NCBI GenBank assembly: GCA_034401135.1
Contig: JAWZSP010000007.1
Location: forward strand, 2,108,001-2,172,000
Direction of reading: 5' to 3'
From: Volutella citrinella
Lineage: Eukaryota > Ascomycota > Sordariomycetes > Hypocreales > Nectriaceae
DNA length: 64,000 nt
Part shown: positions 24,347 to 35,300 of the stretch, piece by piece
Layout of the letters: every line of letters starts with the position of its first letter
Numbering within the stretch: the stretch's first letter is position 1
Notes under the pieces: model-generated
The model's input: only the letters and a program-made list of their open reading frames with translations
Databases searched by the model: none
Told to the model about the DNA's origin: nothing
Made by a program: the position numbers and the translations under genes

Positions 24347-26099
24347 TTTGGGGAGCGTTGAGGGGCAATTGTCCAAGATGCGTCACGACGACGGGAGGAC
24401 GATGACAAGCCCAAGGTAATCTGTTGGCGCTGGCCCCCAGGAACCGCCCGATAAGGCAAGAGACAACGCGGGATTTCGTGTAGTCGCGGCTGCGGTCGTG
24501 GCTGCGGTCGCCCTCGTCGTGACTGGAGGCTTTCGTCAAGGGAGCGCCTCGTGTCGTGCTGGAGCACCTGAGACTGAGTGTCGGTGGTACGGAAGCAAGC
24601 GAGCGATGGAGAATGGGAGCATCCGAAAGGTTCAGCCACGGAGGGATGGGCGTTGGCGGCGAAGAGGGCGTCCTAGGCTGAGGAGGTGTCCCGGTGGTGG
24701 GAGCGTGTCGTGTTGTTTTGTGTCTGTTTGCGAATTTGTTGATGTTTGTGCGGAAGTGGCTTTGGCTGCTGCGGCTGGCTCAGCTCGTTGGTATGCGCTG
24801 GCTGTTCGTTCCATTGCCGGGCGATTAGCGACAGCTCCCTGGTGCATCCATAGGCATCCAGCCCAGTGGAGCGGGAGGTTGCATTGGGCTGCGGGCATGC
24901 TGGGGCCTGCTGGGGCCTTCCACACACTATCCCCATCTTGTAGGTAATTACAGGCTTCCAGCGCATTGGCGGTAACACCCACACTCCCACAGCGCCCCTC
25001 CATTCGCCCAGTGTTAGGCCGCCCTAACCCGTGGACTTGGACGCACCCAGCGTCACCTAATTCCCCGACGCCTCACAGTTGGGTGCCCAACGCCCTGGTT
25101 GAGGAGCCCCTGCAAGCCACCGCATGTCCTCGCAACGGCCAAGTTCTGGGGCAGTCTGGACGCCCCTGGGGCCCTGATCCGTCCAGACACCCAACGCCAA
25201 CGGGTTATCGTGCCGAATCGCCTGGTCTGTCCCAAGGGGCACTCAATTTGCAGTCGGGACTACACGAGGTAGTCTGCTCTGGTCTGTGCACCATTATTAT
25301 GCCCGGCCTTGATCCGATTCCTTTAGCCTTTAGTTAGGCCTTACCTTGGGGCGGCTAAGGTAAGGTAAGCAGTCATACTCTTGTCTGCCAGAGGACTAGC
25401 TGCCTGCCGAGCATTGGCGGTTGCCATCTATCATCTCGCGCCATCTCACATATTCGCATCCTTGTCCGGGCCCGGCTACCAAGATTCGACAAGGGGGAAG
25501 GGAAAAAAAACCTTGGGCCTAATTGCGGCGTGCATAGTGAGATTGATTGATCAATCCAACAGGACTTGCATTGTCAGCCCTTGGGCTTGGTGGTGGTCAT
25601 GCGACACTCCTGACACCGGTCTCGGTGGACAGAGTCTGAAACCTCAATCCAGATTCCAGGTGTCCTCACCGTGACCTCATCTTGCAGCCCCTAGCTGTCC
25701 CAACACAAGGTACCCTTGATCATCCCCGGCTCCTCCCGCCCGTGCGGACTGGCGTATCACCCGCATTCTCATTGCATAAGGTACTGAGAGCCTGATCATA
25801 CCTCAGGTACCTTCTAAACTATCCAGCACGTCACTGGTTATGAGGTGTGCGTAATGCTTTCCATCTGATCATGTTTTTGTTTGTCCATAATCCGTATTCA
25901 TACATTGCAGTGATGCGTTGTGCTCATCATCAATCAAACAACCATTCTTGGCCAACGCCTGTCATGCCAGTCCCCAAAGCCTGACCTATCCCCTTTCTTA
26001 CACCGTCAAGCATTATTCCAAACAAGACCCCCCCCCCAAACGCCGAAAACATGCATACACACACAAGTCATTAATCTCATCATCCCCTCATTGCCAGAT
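24347..26099. other. 1.75-kb gene-free region between the TBC and Cdc11 genes
   Basis: It holds the TBC promoter (next to 24347) and the 3' end of the Cdc11-like gene (next to 26099). No convincing protein was seen. AGGTA/TACCT motifs are frequent: an inverted repeat at 25339-25365, and AAGGTAC near 25778 with GTACCTT near 25807. There is an A-run at about 25503-25510. Confidence 0.55.
25339..25365. repeat. 9-bp perfect inverted repeat (CCTTACCTT / AAGGTAAGG)
   Basis: The arms at 25339-25347 and 25357-25365 are exact reverse complements separated by 9 nt. The right arm continues into a further GGTAAG copy. It could form a hairpin or present paired binding sites. It lies about 1 kb upstream of the TBC start and 0.7 kb downstream of the Cdc11-like gene. 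Confidence 0.7.
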
Positions 26100-29000
26100 T
26101 CAAGCGAAGCTGTCCTCTGCTCCCCACTTGACACTCGTCATCGTCTCTGTTGGGTATTTCCTGTCCTCCGCCCTCGCTGTATCCATGTCGTCGGGTGTGT
26201 CGTCCGGCAACAGCCCTTCGGATACCAGCGCCTGGAACACCCTGTCGTTGCGAAGCGCTGTCTGGCGGTCCATTGGGAGCCCGTCCAGTTTGCGCAGTCG
26301 CCGACAGCTCGCTACAAACACAATTTGGTGGAGCCGTCGCCGTAGTTTAGTCGCCTCGTCAAGCCGCTTTGCAAACGTCTCATCCCGCTCCACGTCTGCG
26401 TCTGGTAGAGTGAACGGGTCGACTGCCGTCGGCTGGTCCCTCGAGACAAGGACCTGCGAGGGCGGGTAGAACCCAATGGCCATGGGGTTGTCTCTGAGGT
26501 CGAGCTGCGTCAGGTGCGGAAACTCGATCAAGAGCTTCGTCACCGTTGTCGAGTCCGCCAACCGGTTTCCGGCAGCCAGTAGCTTTTTCAGTCGCGGGAG
26601 GAATCGGAGGGGCTCCAGATCTCGCACAGCATTGAAATTCAGATTCAGGGTTCGCAGATTTGGGACCAGCTGTCCGAGGTTTTCCGGCAGCGCCTCAATA
26701 CCGCAGTTTGCCACTTCCAGTAACTGAAGATTCAGATAATCGACCTTCAGTTCAAATGAATCGAGGCTGTTCCCGGAGAGGAACAACTTGCGCACTTCAT
26801 AAGTAGTTGACAGGAAGTCGAGATTGAGTGGCATGTCGCCTCCCTGCTCTCGCAAAGACAGGCTATCCAATCGCCCAGTACGACTGAAGCCAGCCACGTC
26901 AACTATCTGGTTGCGGTCCGCATATAGCGAGTGCAGGCCGACCAGATTGCTGACGTCCAAGCTGCGCAGCTGGTTGTCGCAGATATCCAATTGACGAAGC
27001 CCTGGGACTGTAGACGGAATCTCAAGGCTCTCCAGTCGGTTCCCAGAAAGCTTAAGGCGAGTGAGCGCTGGCGCCAGATCCAAGTGCGTAACAACCGAGA
27101 TCCGATTGTTCTCCAAGTCGAGCTCCGTCAGGCGACCTAGCTTGACTCTTGAAAAGTCCAGCTCCTCAATCAGATTATCACGCGCACGCAGTGACAGGAG
27201 TCCGTCATGGCAATCCAGTCCCTCCAGGCTTGTGAGCTGGTTGTTGTCTGCTTTGATACTGCGGAGATGGACCAGGTGCTTGAGTGCGGACAAGCTGGTA
27301 ACTTCGTTCCCAGAAATATCCAGGTATTGCAGGTTCATCAAGTGATCCCACGAGGTCAACTCCGTTAGCATGTTGTGCGAGAGCTTGAGGTGACGCACAC
27401 AGGATGGAATACCATCAAGATGACTGAGCGTATTCTTCGACGCATCCAGCGTCACTAACTTGCCACAAAACTCGTCGAGCATGTGCAAGCTAGCTAGGCG
27501 TTTGTCTTTCAAGTCAAGCTCAGTAATGTCCTCCCAATACGGTTCAAACGGTTCCACTTCACTAAGCTTGTCCACAAGTTCCCGTATAGTCATGGACATG
27601 ACCTTTTGGGAACGATCTCCAGTTGTCATGTGCCGAGGCCCCATCACATAGCTGACTTCGAATCCGAAGGACTGGTCGGAGTTGTTGAGCGTAAACTCTG
27701 ATAGCGGGCTCAGAGAGAGTTTGCCAACATTTTGCCCAATAGCAACACTCTCGTCCGCTGGCACGGACAAGAAGTTATTGTATGGCGTGTGATTCACCAG
27801 AAAGCTGAGGCTGGCGCGACGACCATCCGGGGTCTTGTGGCTAACCACGCTCGTTTCCCCAATGACACTTATCTGGCGATCATCTTCGAATGGAACCTCA
27901 ATAGTGCTCTCTTCATCTTGCTCGTCAATGCGGGAGACGGGGCGGGGGATGAAAGCGGGCCCATCCTGGAGTACATGCCGTGAAGCAATATGATTTCTGC
28001 GGACGGAGCCCTGACCACCATTCTTCAGCGCAGACTTGCCGGCGCTTGGATATCCCTGTGCCTTCTTAGGGCTCGACTTGTGGCGGCCATCGTCGTCCTC
28101 CAGCTCTGGGTCGTCCTCTAAACTGTCAAGGTCCTCGGCGACCACGTCCTGAATGAAAGATGCCACAGGCGACGAAAATGTGATTGTCAGGTTTCGTCGC
28201 CTTGTCGCTGATGGTGGGTTGCTAATCCTATCCTCTTCGATGCTGACCTCTTGCTCAACCCCTTCAGCCAGTTCAGGCTCTGAGTCTTCCTCTGCAACCC
28301 GAGCATCAAGTTTCTGGAACTCATTTCGGGCCAGGGATGCCACATCGGGACTCAAAGGCCCGTTGGGGGAGAGAGTCACATAACGACGAGTCGGCTGATC
28401 CCGGTGTGCATTACTGGGAGTGTGTTCAACGGTCGCGTTCACCGTCAACACACCTCCCGAGGATTTTCTCGCCGTATGGAGGTTCAGGTTCTGCATTTCT
28501 TTGGTCAAGTCAACAGACAGATCGGGAATGCTGGCGAATGGGTCATCTTCGCTGTCCTCTGATGGCAAAACGTTTGACACTATCGGAGGTGCCGAGTCCT
28601 TCTTTTTGATCCATATGTTGTTGTTCTTGTCAAGATACATGCTTCCAACACGATCAGGGATAAGGTGCGATACACTCGCGGGCATGATTATTCTCTTCGA
28701 GTCAGATCCTCGTGAGGACCCAGTGGGATAGGTTCTGTTCGTTGAGCCGGCAGAGGAATGGGATAGGAATTCTCGGGGGGGGCTCCCCGGTGCCTCAAGC
28801 GCAGGATTTTTCGACAGGCGAATATTTGGCGGGTCGCTGATGACTTCATCGTCTGTTATATAAGGAAGATCAGACCGATGCCGAGACGGCTCGTCAAGTT
28901 GACGTTCCACTTCCTGGGCAACACGAATTGCATCCTTTGCAAGGCCCATGGAGCGCATAGAACAAGAAATCACATCTCCCATATCGCTGAGCTCCTGATA

Positions 29001-31586
29001 CTTTTTGAGTCGATTAATCAGGTCTGGGTCTTCCTGTTTGTGAGGAAGTCGCGGCATGGGCTTTCCCTCTCGACTAGGGGGTCGGGACAGTCGCTCCCTC
29101 GTTGACTCCTGATACGAATCATCCTCGTCGTCCTGGCTCGTTGCGCCATGCTCAGCCTCGGACTCTTCGACACTCGAAAGCCCTGGTGGCCGGACTTGAT
29201 TTCGGATCATCGCCATGATCTGTGCGGCTTGGTCGACAAAATCCTGTGTTCTAATAGATGGCTTCCTGTCCGCATCAGTTGACGCCTCACTGAGCCTGGC
29301 CATGCTCTCGTCTTTCAGTGCACGGAGTGGTGACTTGTTTAACTTCGTTCCGGCAGCTTCTTCGTCGTGGTGGTTAAGCGATTCCTCTTCGAGGTTTTGG
29401 GATGACTTTCGACTCGGCGTGGGGCTTCGAGGCCACAGAATGTCTCTCATCGCCAAGACACTTGGGTCCGCGAGCTGGAAATCACCCGGTCGCGCATCTT
29501 TACGCTTTTTCCCCATGATTGATTGCATCTGATGGTGAGCAGAATCGACCCCAGCCAGATCTTCACGACCAAATGCAATGTCAGTCCGGTGCAGCGTACG
29601 ACGGCGCTTCGGTGTCGGGTCTTTTGAGGGAGACGTCCTCGGCCTTTTGCTCTCCGAGCCGCTATCACGTTTGGGGGTGCCATTCGTATCGAGCGCCCCC
29701 AGAGCTGCGTTGATGTTTTTGATGTAGCTGGAGCTGGAAAGTGATCGTCTGTGGTTGCTAGCTGAAGATGACACTGATTTGTTCCGTCGTCTGCGAACGA
29801 ACAGCTCCGACTCTTCATCGGGCGATTGCTCCCGAGGTGGGCGACGAGACTGATCAACAGGGTGCGAAGAGAGAGGGCGAGGGGAGGCATTTTCTTTGTC
29901 GGAGCTTGAATGGCCTTCTTGGGTCGTAAAGGAAGCGTCGCCACTGAATTCATACCCCTCAAGATCGCCTGCACCAAACTTGCTCATCGACTGTGCAGTT
30001 AGCGTTTGTTGTACACGCTCCAGACCTGGGGAATGGTGGTCATCCTGTGGCAGCTGGCCGGGAGATGACGGATGTTCATTGATCGCGTTCGCGTCCAACG
30101 ACTGACAAGAAGTGGTGCCAGACATTCCTTCTTCGAACTGACTAATACGCCGCAGTAGTGTCTGATTGGTAAAGGTATCGTACGGACCGAACAGCTTCAA
30201 TGGGCTTCCGCCAGCTGTCGTGTTTCCAACAGCCGAAACCTGCCGCTTCTCGGGGCTGGGATAAGGAGCTTTAGGTAGAGAGGGGCTCTTTAAATATCGG
30301 TCATTCGCGTATGGATTGGTGTTATCAGTCCGAACTGATGGGAACTGCTTTGGAGTGCTGGCTTGTAATGATTCCTCTGGAAGCATTTCCGACGTATCGA
30401 CTCCGAAGTTAGGGCCGATGTCTTGGAAGCGAAAGGAGCCGTGTGTTGACGTCCCTCCCCGTTGAACGTTGATGAAAGCGCCTTGGCGAGCAAAGTCGGA
30501 CGTGTTCTCGGCGTTCGCAATATCCTCATCATCACGTTGGCCATCAAGAAGCGCCTGAGGATCTACATCACTGACAAGAAGTGCCTGGTTGATTCGCAGA
30601 TTCTCTAGTTTTTGCTTCAGTTGGTCGGCCGGAATTTCGATTGGGGCGAAATCAAGTTTCCCATTTGGGTCACTGTGACGCCCGATCATGATCGGGCTGA
30701 AATCTTCGTTGTGCAGCACGCTCTGGCCGCTGATTTTCCGGATGTTGCTATCCGCTTCGGCCGGCACGCTGAGGCAACTCTCGTCTCTGTAGATCTCATC
30801 CTTTTGTCGAGAAGGGGTCCCATCATCTGGCCCACTCAGATCGCTGGGTGCGATTGAATCATCAACGTTGAGTCGGTACTTGATTTCGCGTTGTGCTCTC
30901 CTAGGGCTCGGGCTGGGTGTTACATCGTTGGGGTAAACTTGGTCGTCCTCCTCCAGTTCCTGCAGCTCGTCCAAGTCGCGCAGATCCTGATTCAAATCCG
31001 CACTCGATATTCGCTGGGGGTATGCCGGCGGGCTGGATGGCATTGTAGTTTGGCTCGCATCCTCTTCGTCCTGATCCCCCGACGCCTCGGTTATAGAGGG
31101 CGGTTTGAACATGCCTTGCAGGCCAGCAGCCGCAGAACAGAACAGGTCGCGCTGCTCGCCATACTGGACATCTCCGTACACCAGCCGGCGCTTCCATTCC
31201 GGGGTATCGCCTCTGCTTTTTGTTGTTGGTGACCTGCATTGAACCGTGTTGTGAATAACAGAGCCACTAGTTGCAACAGACACAGATCTGCTGCCGTTCA
31301 CCCCACGGGGAAGCTTCGACTCCTGGGAGTTTTTAGATGACAGGCGTTGTCTCGAAACATTGATGTCGTTAGCGCTTCGCTCGCTTAAGATGCTGATGCT
31401 CGTGTCGTGGTGGCCGGATAACTGAGAACGCATGCCGGTCGTTCGGCGCGGAATCCTACTTGGAGTCTCCCGAGGTTTCGACTTCGTGCTGTCATCCTTG
31501 AGTGGTGGGAGCTGCGCGGCAGATGTATCCGACCCAGGTTGGGATACCCAGTCCTCGGACAGCGAGTCCAGCCAGGCATGCTCCAT
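26100..31586 (-). CDS. cdc11: Cdc11/Nud1-type leucine-rich-repeat scaffold of the septation initiation / mitotic exit network
   Basis: A spindle-pole-body scaffold that recruits Spg1/Tem1-pathway components for septation (known for S. pombe Cdc11, S. cerevisiae Nud1, A. nidulans SnaD). A single uninterrupted frame gives 1828 aa from an ATG at 31586. The N-terminal 1350 residues are disordered and rich in Ser/Asp/Glu, with many SP/TP sites, as in Cdc11/Nud1. A conserved stretch near 1290-1350 (NNFLSVPADESVAIGQ, SYVMGPRHMTTGDRSQKVMS) precedes the leucine-rich repeats at about 1355-1710, seen as repeated LxxLDxSxNxLxxL units (for example LQYLDISGNEVTSLSAL, LRQLDICDNQLRSLDVS). The tail RRRLHQIVFVASCRRLRKLDGLPMD resembles an LRR cap. 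It is divergent from the PW-motif gene, with 793 bp between start codons. The fold and architecture are clear; orthology is inferred from the N-terminal disorder plus C-terminal LRR layout. Confidence 0.88.
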   Translation of the reverse strand: MEHAWLDSLSEDWVSQPGSDTSAAQLPPLKDDSTKSKPRETPSRIPRRTTGMRSQLSGHHDTSISILSERSANDINVSRQRLSSKNSQESKLPRGVNGSRSVSVATSGSVIHNTVQCRSPTTKSRGDTPEWKRRLVYGDVQYGEQRDLFCSAAAGLQGMFKPPSITEASGDQDEEDASQTTMPSSPPAYPQRISSADLNQDLRDLDELQELEEDDQVYPNDVTPSPSPRRAQREIKYRLNVDDSIAPSDLSGPDDGTPSRQKDEIYRDESCLSVPAEADSNIRKISGQSVLHNEDFSPIMIGRHSDPNGKLDFAPIEIPADQLKQKLENLRINQALLVSDVDPQALLDGQRDDEDIANAENTSDFARQGAFINVQRGGTSTHGSFRFQDIGPNFGVDTSEMLPEESLQASTPKQFPSVRTDNTNPYANDRYLKSPSLPKAPYPSPEKRQVSAVGNTTAGGSPLKLFGPYDTFTNQTLLRRISQFEEGMSGTTSCQSLDANAINEHPSSPGQLPQDDHHSPGLERVQQTLTAQSMSKFGAGDLEGYEFSGDASFTTQEGHSSSDKENASPRPLSSHPVDQSRRPPREQSPDEESELFVRRRRNKSVSSSASNHRRSLSSSSYIKNINAALGALDTNGTPKRDSGSESKRPRTSPSKDPTPKRRRTLHRTDIAFGREDLAGVDSAHHQMQSIMGKKRKDARPGDFQLADPSVLAMRDILWPRSPTPSRKSSQNLEEESLNHHDEEAAGTKLNKSPLRALKDESMARLSEASTDADRKPSIRTQDFVDQAAQIMAMIRNQVRPPGLSSVEESEAEHGATSQDDEDDSYQESTRERLSRPPSREGKPMPRLPHKQEDPDLINRLKKYQELSDMGDVISCSMRSMGLAKDAIRVAQEVERQLDEPSRHRSDLPYITDDEVISDPPNIRLSKNPALEAPGSPPREFLSHSSAGSTNRTYPTGSSRGSDSKRIIMPASVSHLIPDRVGSMYLDKNNNIWIKKKDSAPPIVSNVLPSEDSEDDPFASIPDLSVDLTKEMQNLNLHTARKSSGGVLTVNATVEHTPSNAHRDQPTRRYVTLSPNGPLSPDVASLARNEFQKLDARVAEEDSEPELAEGVEQEVSIEEDRISNPPSATRRRNLTITFSSPVASFIQDVVAEDLDSLEDDPELEDDDGRHKSSPKKAQGYPSAGKSALKNGGQGSVRRNHIASRHVLQDGPAFIPRPVSRIDEQDEESTIEVPFEDDRQISVIGETSVVSHKTPDGRRASLSFLVNHTPYNNFLSVPADESVAIGQNVGKLSLSPLSEFTLNNSDQSFGFEVSYVMGPRHMTTGDRSQKVMSMTIRELVDKLSEVEPFEPYWEDITELDLKDKRLASLHMLDEFCGKLVTLDASKNTLSHLDGIPSCVRHLKLSHNMLTELTSWDHLMNLQYLDISGNEVTSLSALKHLVHLRSIKADNNQLTSLEGLDCHDGLLSLRARDNLIEELDFSRVKLGRLTELDLENNRISVVTHLDLAPALTRLKLSGNRLESLEIPSTVPGLRQLDICDNQLRSLDVSNLVGLHSLYADRNQIVDVAGFSRTGRLDSLSLREQGGDMPLNLDFLSTTYEVRKLFLSGNSLDSFELKVDYLNLQLLEVANCGIEALPENLGQLVPNLRTLNLNFNAVRDLEPLRFLPRLKKLLAAGNRLADSTTVTKLLIEFPHLTQLDLRDNPMAIGFYPPSQVLVSRDQPTAVDPFTLPDADVERDETFAKRLDEATKLRRRLHQIVFVASCRRLRKLDGLPMDRQTALRNDRVFQALVSEGLLPDDTPDDMDTARAEDRKYPTETMTSVKWGAEDSFA

Positions 31587-32379
31587 TGTGGCCCTCGTAC
31601 AAGAAGAGCGTGAAGCAATACGCGTTATCTCGACGCCATGTAACAGAAATGTTCAATGTTGTTGACTATGCGGGGTCGCGCTAGGCGTAGTAGTAGTGGT
31701 ATTGGCGGCACAGGGCCTAGATGATGTTCAATCGCAATAGGCAGCTCGCGCCTGAGTATAAAGGTAACGGAGCGAGCGCGAGGCGAGAATGTGCGAAGCA
31801 GCTTGCGCAGCGTTGTCTTTGAAGGTCGAATAGTCAAGCATTGGTAGGTTTCCAGTCGCGTTCATCCTTGAACCAGGTGCTGTAACATACTGACTAACAG
31901 GTAAACAGACAGGGATGGTGTAACTAAATGTTCGTTGCCCTGCCAACGGAGCAAGGAAGGGAAAGCTTCACGTGCGCCATCACGTGCTTTTCGCTCATCT
32001 GCTGATGGCCCTCCCAAGTAGTTCCAAATATATATGTGTATCGTTTCCCCTATTTTTCTGCATTATGGAGACTCCGAAGCTAACATTGCTTGCCCTATGG
32101 ATGTTTGTCGGTCTGTTTGCGTGTCTACACAGACAGTTGTTGGATGGGTTGGGAAACCACTATACGCGCTGTCACGTGATAGACGCGATGCGCGTCTGGT
32201 GGTCCTTACCGTGAATTTAGCCCGTTTGGAGGGCAAGGTATTGTGCCATGACGACAATGTGAATACGGATACTAGCCCCGACGAGAGCCACCAAGGACTG
32301 CGCGACGACTGCGCTCTAATCCATGTTCTTGTTTTCCTTTGCCGCGCCAAATTTCCCGCGGTGTTGAGAAGCTACCTTG
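31587..32379. promoter_or_regulatory. Shared divergent promoter region, Cdc11-like gene and PW-motif gene
   Basis: 793 bases lie between divergent start codons. CACGTG-related strings occur at 31971-31986 (TTCACGTGCG, ATCACGTGCT) and a TCACGTGA palindrome at about 32172-32179. An AT-rich patch lies at 32020-32060. No coding frame was recognised. Confidence 0.5.
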
Positions 32380-35300
32380 ATGCAGGCCTCCTTGGTCAAG
32401 AAACAAGGGGCCTGCCTGATGGACGGCCCCATTCACGGGGGAACGACTTGCTCTCAAGATGAGATACTGTTTGAGGGCTCCGATGATGAAGACTATGACT
32501 GTCCGGCTACACGGCAGCTACGATACGAGGCGGCAGGTCAGCGATTTCTAGACGGATGGGTGCCACGTCTCCTCACGGCCAGTTTGAAAGGCCCCTTCGA
32601 CAAGGATTCAGGATGGGTCAACCCATGGCAATCCAAGCACCGAACCGCGAAAGACTTTCCTGAAGCAGATACAGGGGCTCCCAGATCTGGAGCACTTGCC
32701 CTTGTCAAACGACGACTTTCCATCCCTGAGACCGTACAGGACGCCGTACAAGACAGCCTCGAATGCCTCCTTCCCAGTCCTGAGAGTCTTAAGCAGTCCT
32801 CGGTGACAGAAGGGCACCCATTTCTAGAAAATGATGAATTGGCAATTGTACAGGAGTGGCGAAGCAACGTATGCCCTCATGTGCCTGAACGAAATGCGTT
32901 TTGGGTGCCAACAGCCCTGGAGAAAAGCTCGGCCAGGAAGAGGAAAGCAAAAGGGTCGGAGTGGCTGAAAAAGCTAGCGATCAAACGACGAAGAACGGAT
33001 TCGGTGGAGGCAGGATCTATAGACACGCCAATCCCCGACCGTTTTGGCCTACCTGCTCCCACGGTCGTCTCAACAGCAGAGAGCCCACGACCCGAAAGAT
33101 CTTCTGACGGGTCTCCAGATCGCCGACCAGCCACCAGAACTCCTTCTGGCGAACCCTCAGTTCCTTACGGTTCCCTACACCAAATCAGTGGGCATAGCGG
33201 TTGGGGAGGCCACACATCAACCGCCTCATCCACTGCACAGCCTGACCTTGTGGCCAGCGAACCACAGCGTCCAGCACCCGAGGCTCGGGGAAAGGAATTA
33301 AACAGGTCAAGTAGCGAAACTGCGGCGATGAAAGCAGCCGCTACCCTGTCCTCGCCGGTCTCGTTGCGTCGCATCCCTCGGACACTCGAGGGAGACACAC
33401 CCTGTGGATCTGTTTCTATACATCATCATGACCAACACAAGGGCCACCAACCATCTCTATATCTGCACAGTAGTCCCAAGATTACATGTGTAGAACTAGC
33501 CGACGCTCGAGAATCCAAAGCGACCACCACACAACCCGACCTATTTGACACATCCCCAACCTCAGATCCACTAGAGACACAAGTGGATGATAGCTTTTGC
33601 TTCAAGAAACGGCAAAAGGCAGTTGAACATGGCCAACCCAAGAAACAAATGGCACCTAGCTCAGATATTGACCCAGATGAGGGAACGTGGTCAGGTCTAT
33701 CATCTGAACACACTCCAGAGGACTCCCCCCATCCACCTTGCACAGTGAAAAGCGCATCACCTGAGCAGGAAGCATGCGTACGCATAGATGATGATCAAGA
33801 AACAACTGCTTTGAGCGATCTTTCTTCTATAAGCAGCGAGGTTTTCGAAGGTTTCAGCGTCAACGACAACGAGAGTCTACAACGCAACGATATCGACTCA
33901 GACACTGCGTCCGGCATCGCTGATATACCACCAGCCAGCGGCGTCATAAACTTCAGCGACACAATCGAGCCATCCCTGGCAGGCAATCAAGTTTGGCAAC
34001 AAAAGGCAAAAGCGGCGGCGACCGAATCAGATAATGGCTGTGCACAAATTCAGAGCCAGTTATTTGCCGAGTCAGAAGCGCAGGAGCAAGCATCCACGAG
34101 AGGAAAAGTCCTCGGGTCAGATGCTACAAATCAAGAGGCTACCGTGCTTGAAAGCAGTGCTGACGAGCATGGATCTCTATCGTCTGTGTCTTGCCAACAG
34201 GGCGTTTTGCCTTGTGTCAACTCCCCCAATACGATGCTCTCACCTTCAGATGGTAAACCAGCATGCTTTGTCCCGCAAGCGTCCTTAGCAACGATTGCTA
34301 GGCTCGCAGGTCAGACAGTCTCGTTGATCCATTCAACAAATGAAACCTCGATTAGCGCAGATGCATCTCAGTCTGCTCTTGTAGGTTGTGCCACAACAAA
34401 CATCCCATCGGGAAACAATTGTGATGCACCATCTCGCAGCGGAGGGGAGCCTACTCCAACCCACCGAGTGGTTGGTTCTACGGATCGAGCATGTGCATCT
34501 TCAACACGGGATAGAGATAACGATGCGCTATCCACAACTGATGTAGCAAACACTGCAGCTTCTGGCCCAGATGCAAGAGAAAGTGTGGCGAAGGTTGGTA
34601 CACATCAAGAGGACATACCGGCCGATTCACCATTCCCAGTCTCGCAACAGAGCCCATGGGCTGGTTCGAAGCTCTCGCAGATGGCCAAATTAACGATGAT
34701 CAATCCGCCCGACTGTGCTCAACAGTTGGTGACGCCACAAAGAACCAAACCTGACACCTCAATCTCTTCATTGGAGGGCCAGACCCCTTGGGTACACAGT
34801 AACGGCGCATCGCCAATCGTGCATCAGGCACATGCGTCCAACGGGGCTGGTTCAAGTCGTATGCCACCGTTGGAAGAGCTCTCATCCAACATTATTTCCA
34901 GCCCAAGACTATCAAGTCAACCGCCCAATGCTGCCACACCAACGCCCACTGGACGGGCAACGACACCTGAACCGCAATTCTCAGTAAAGTCATTCGCGTC
35001 TTTCTTGTCTCCGTCTCCTGAGCGCAACCCCAAGGCTTGTAAGCGAAGCCCGTGGAAGCTGCGCCGCGAGCATCTGCCGGGCACACAGGGGGGATTCGCA
35101 TCAGCAAGCCACAACCCTTGGCAGAAGGACGCATCTCAGCGCCGCGTTTCTTGGGCACCACTTCCACATGAGATTGGCGCCTTGTCAAGCTCTGTTCGAG
35201 CAGCAGAGGACGGCTCGCCATCATCTCCGACTTGCAGGGGCCGACGAGCCTCCCCTCCGCCAGCGACACCTCCTGCTGATCTCCCAACTTCCGAAGATGC

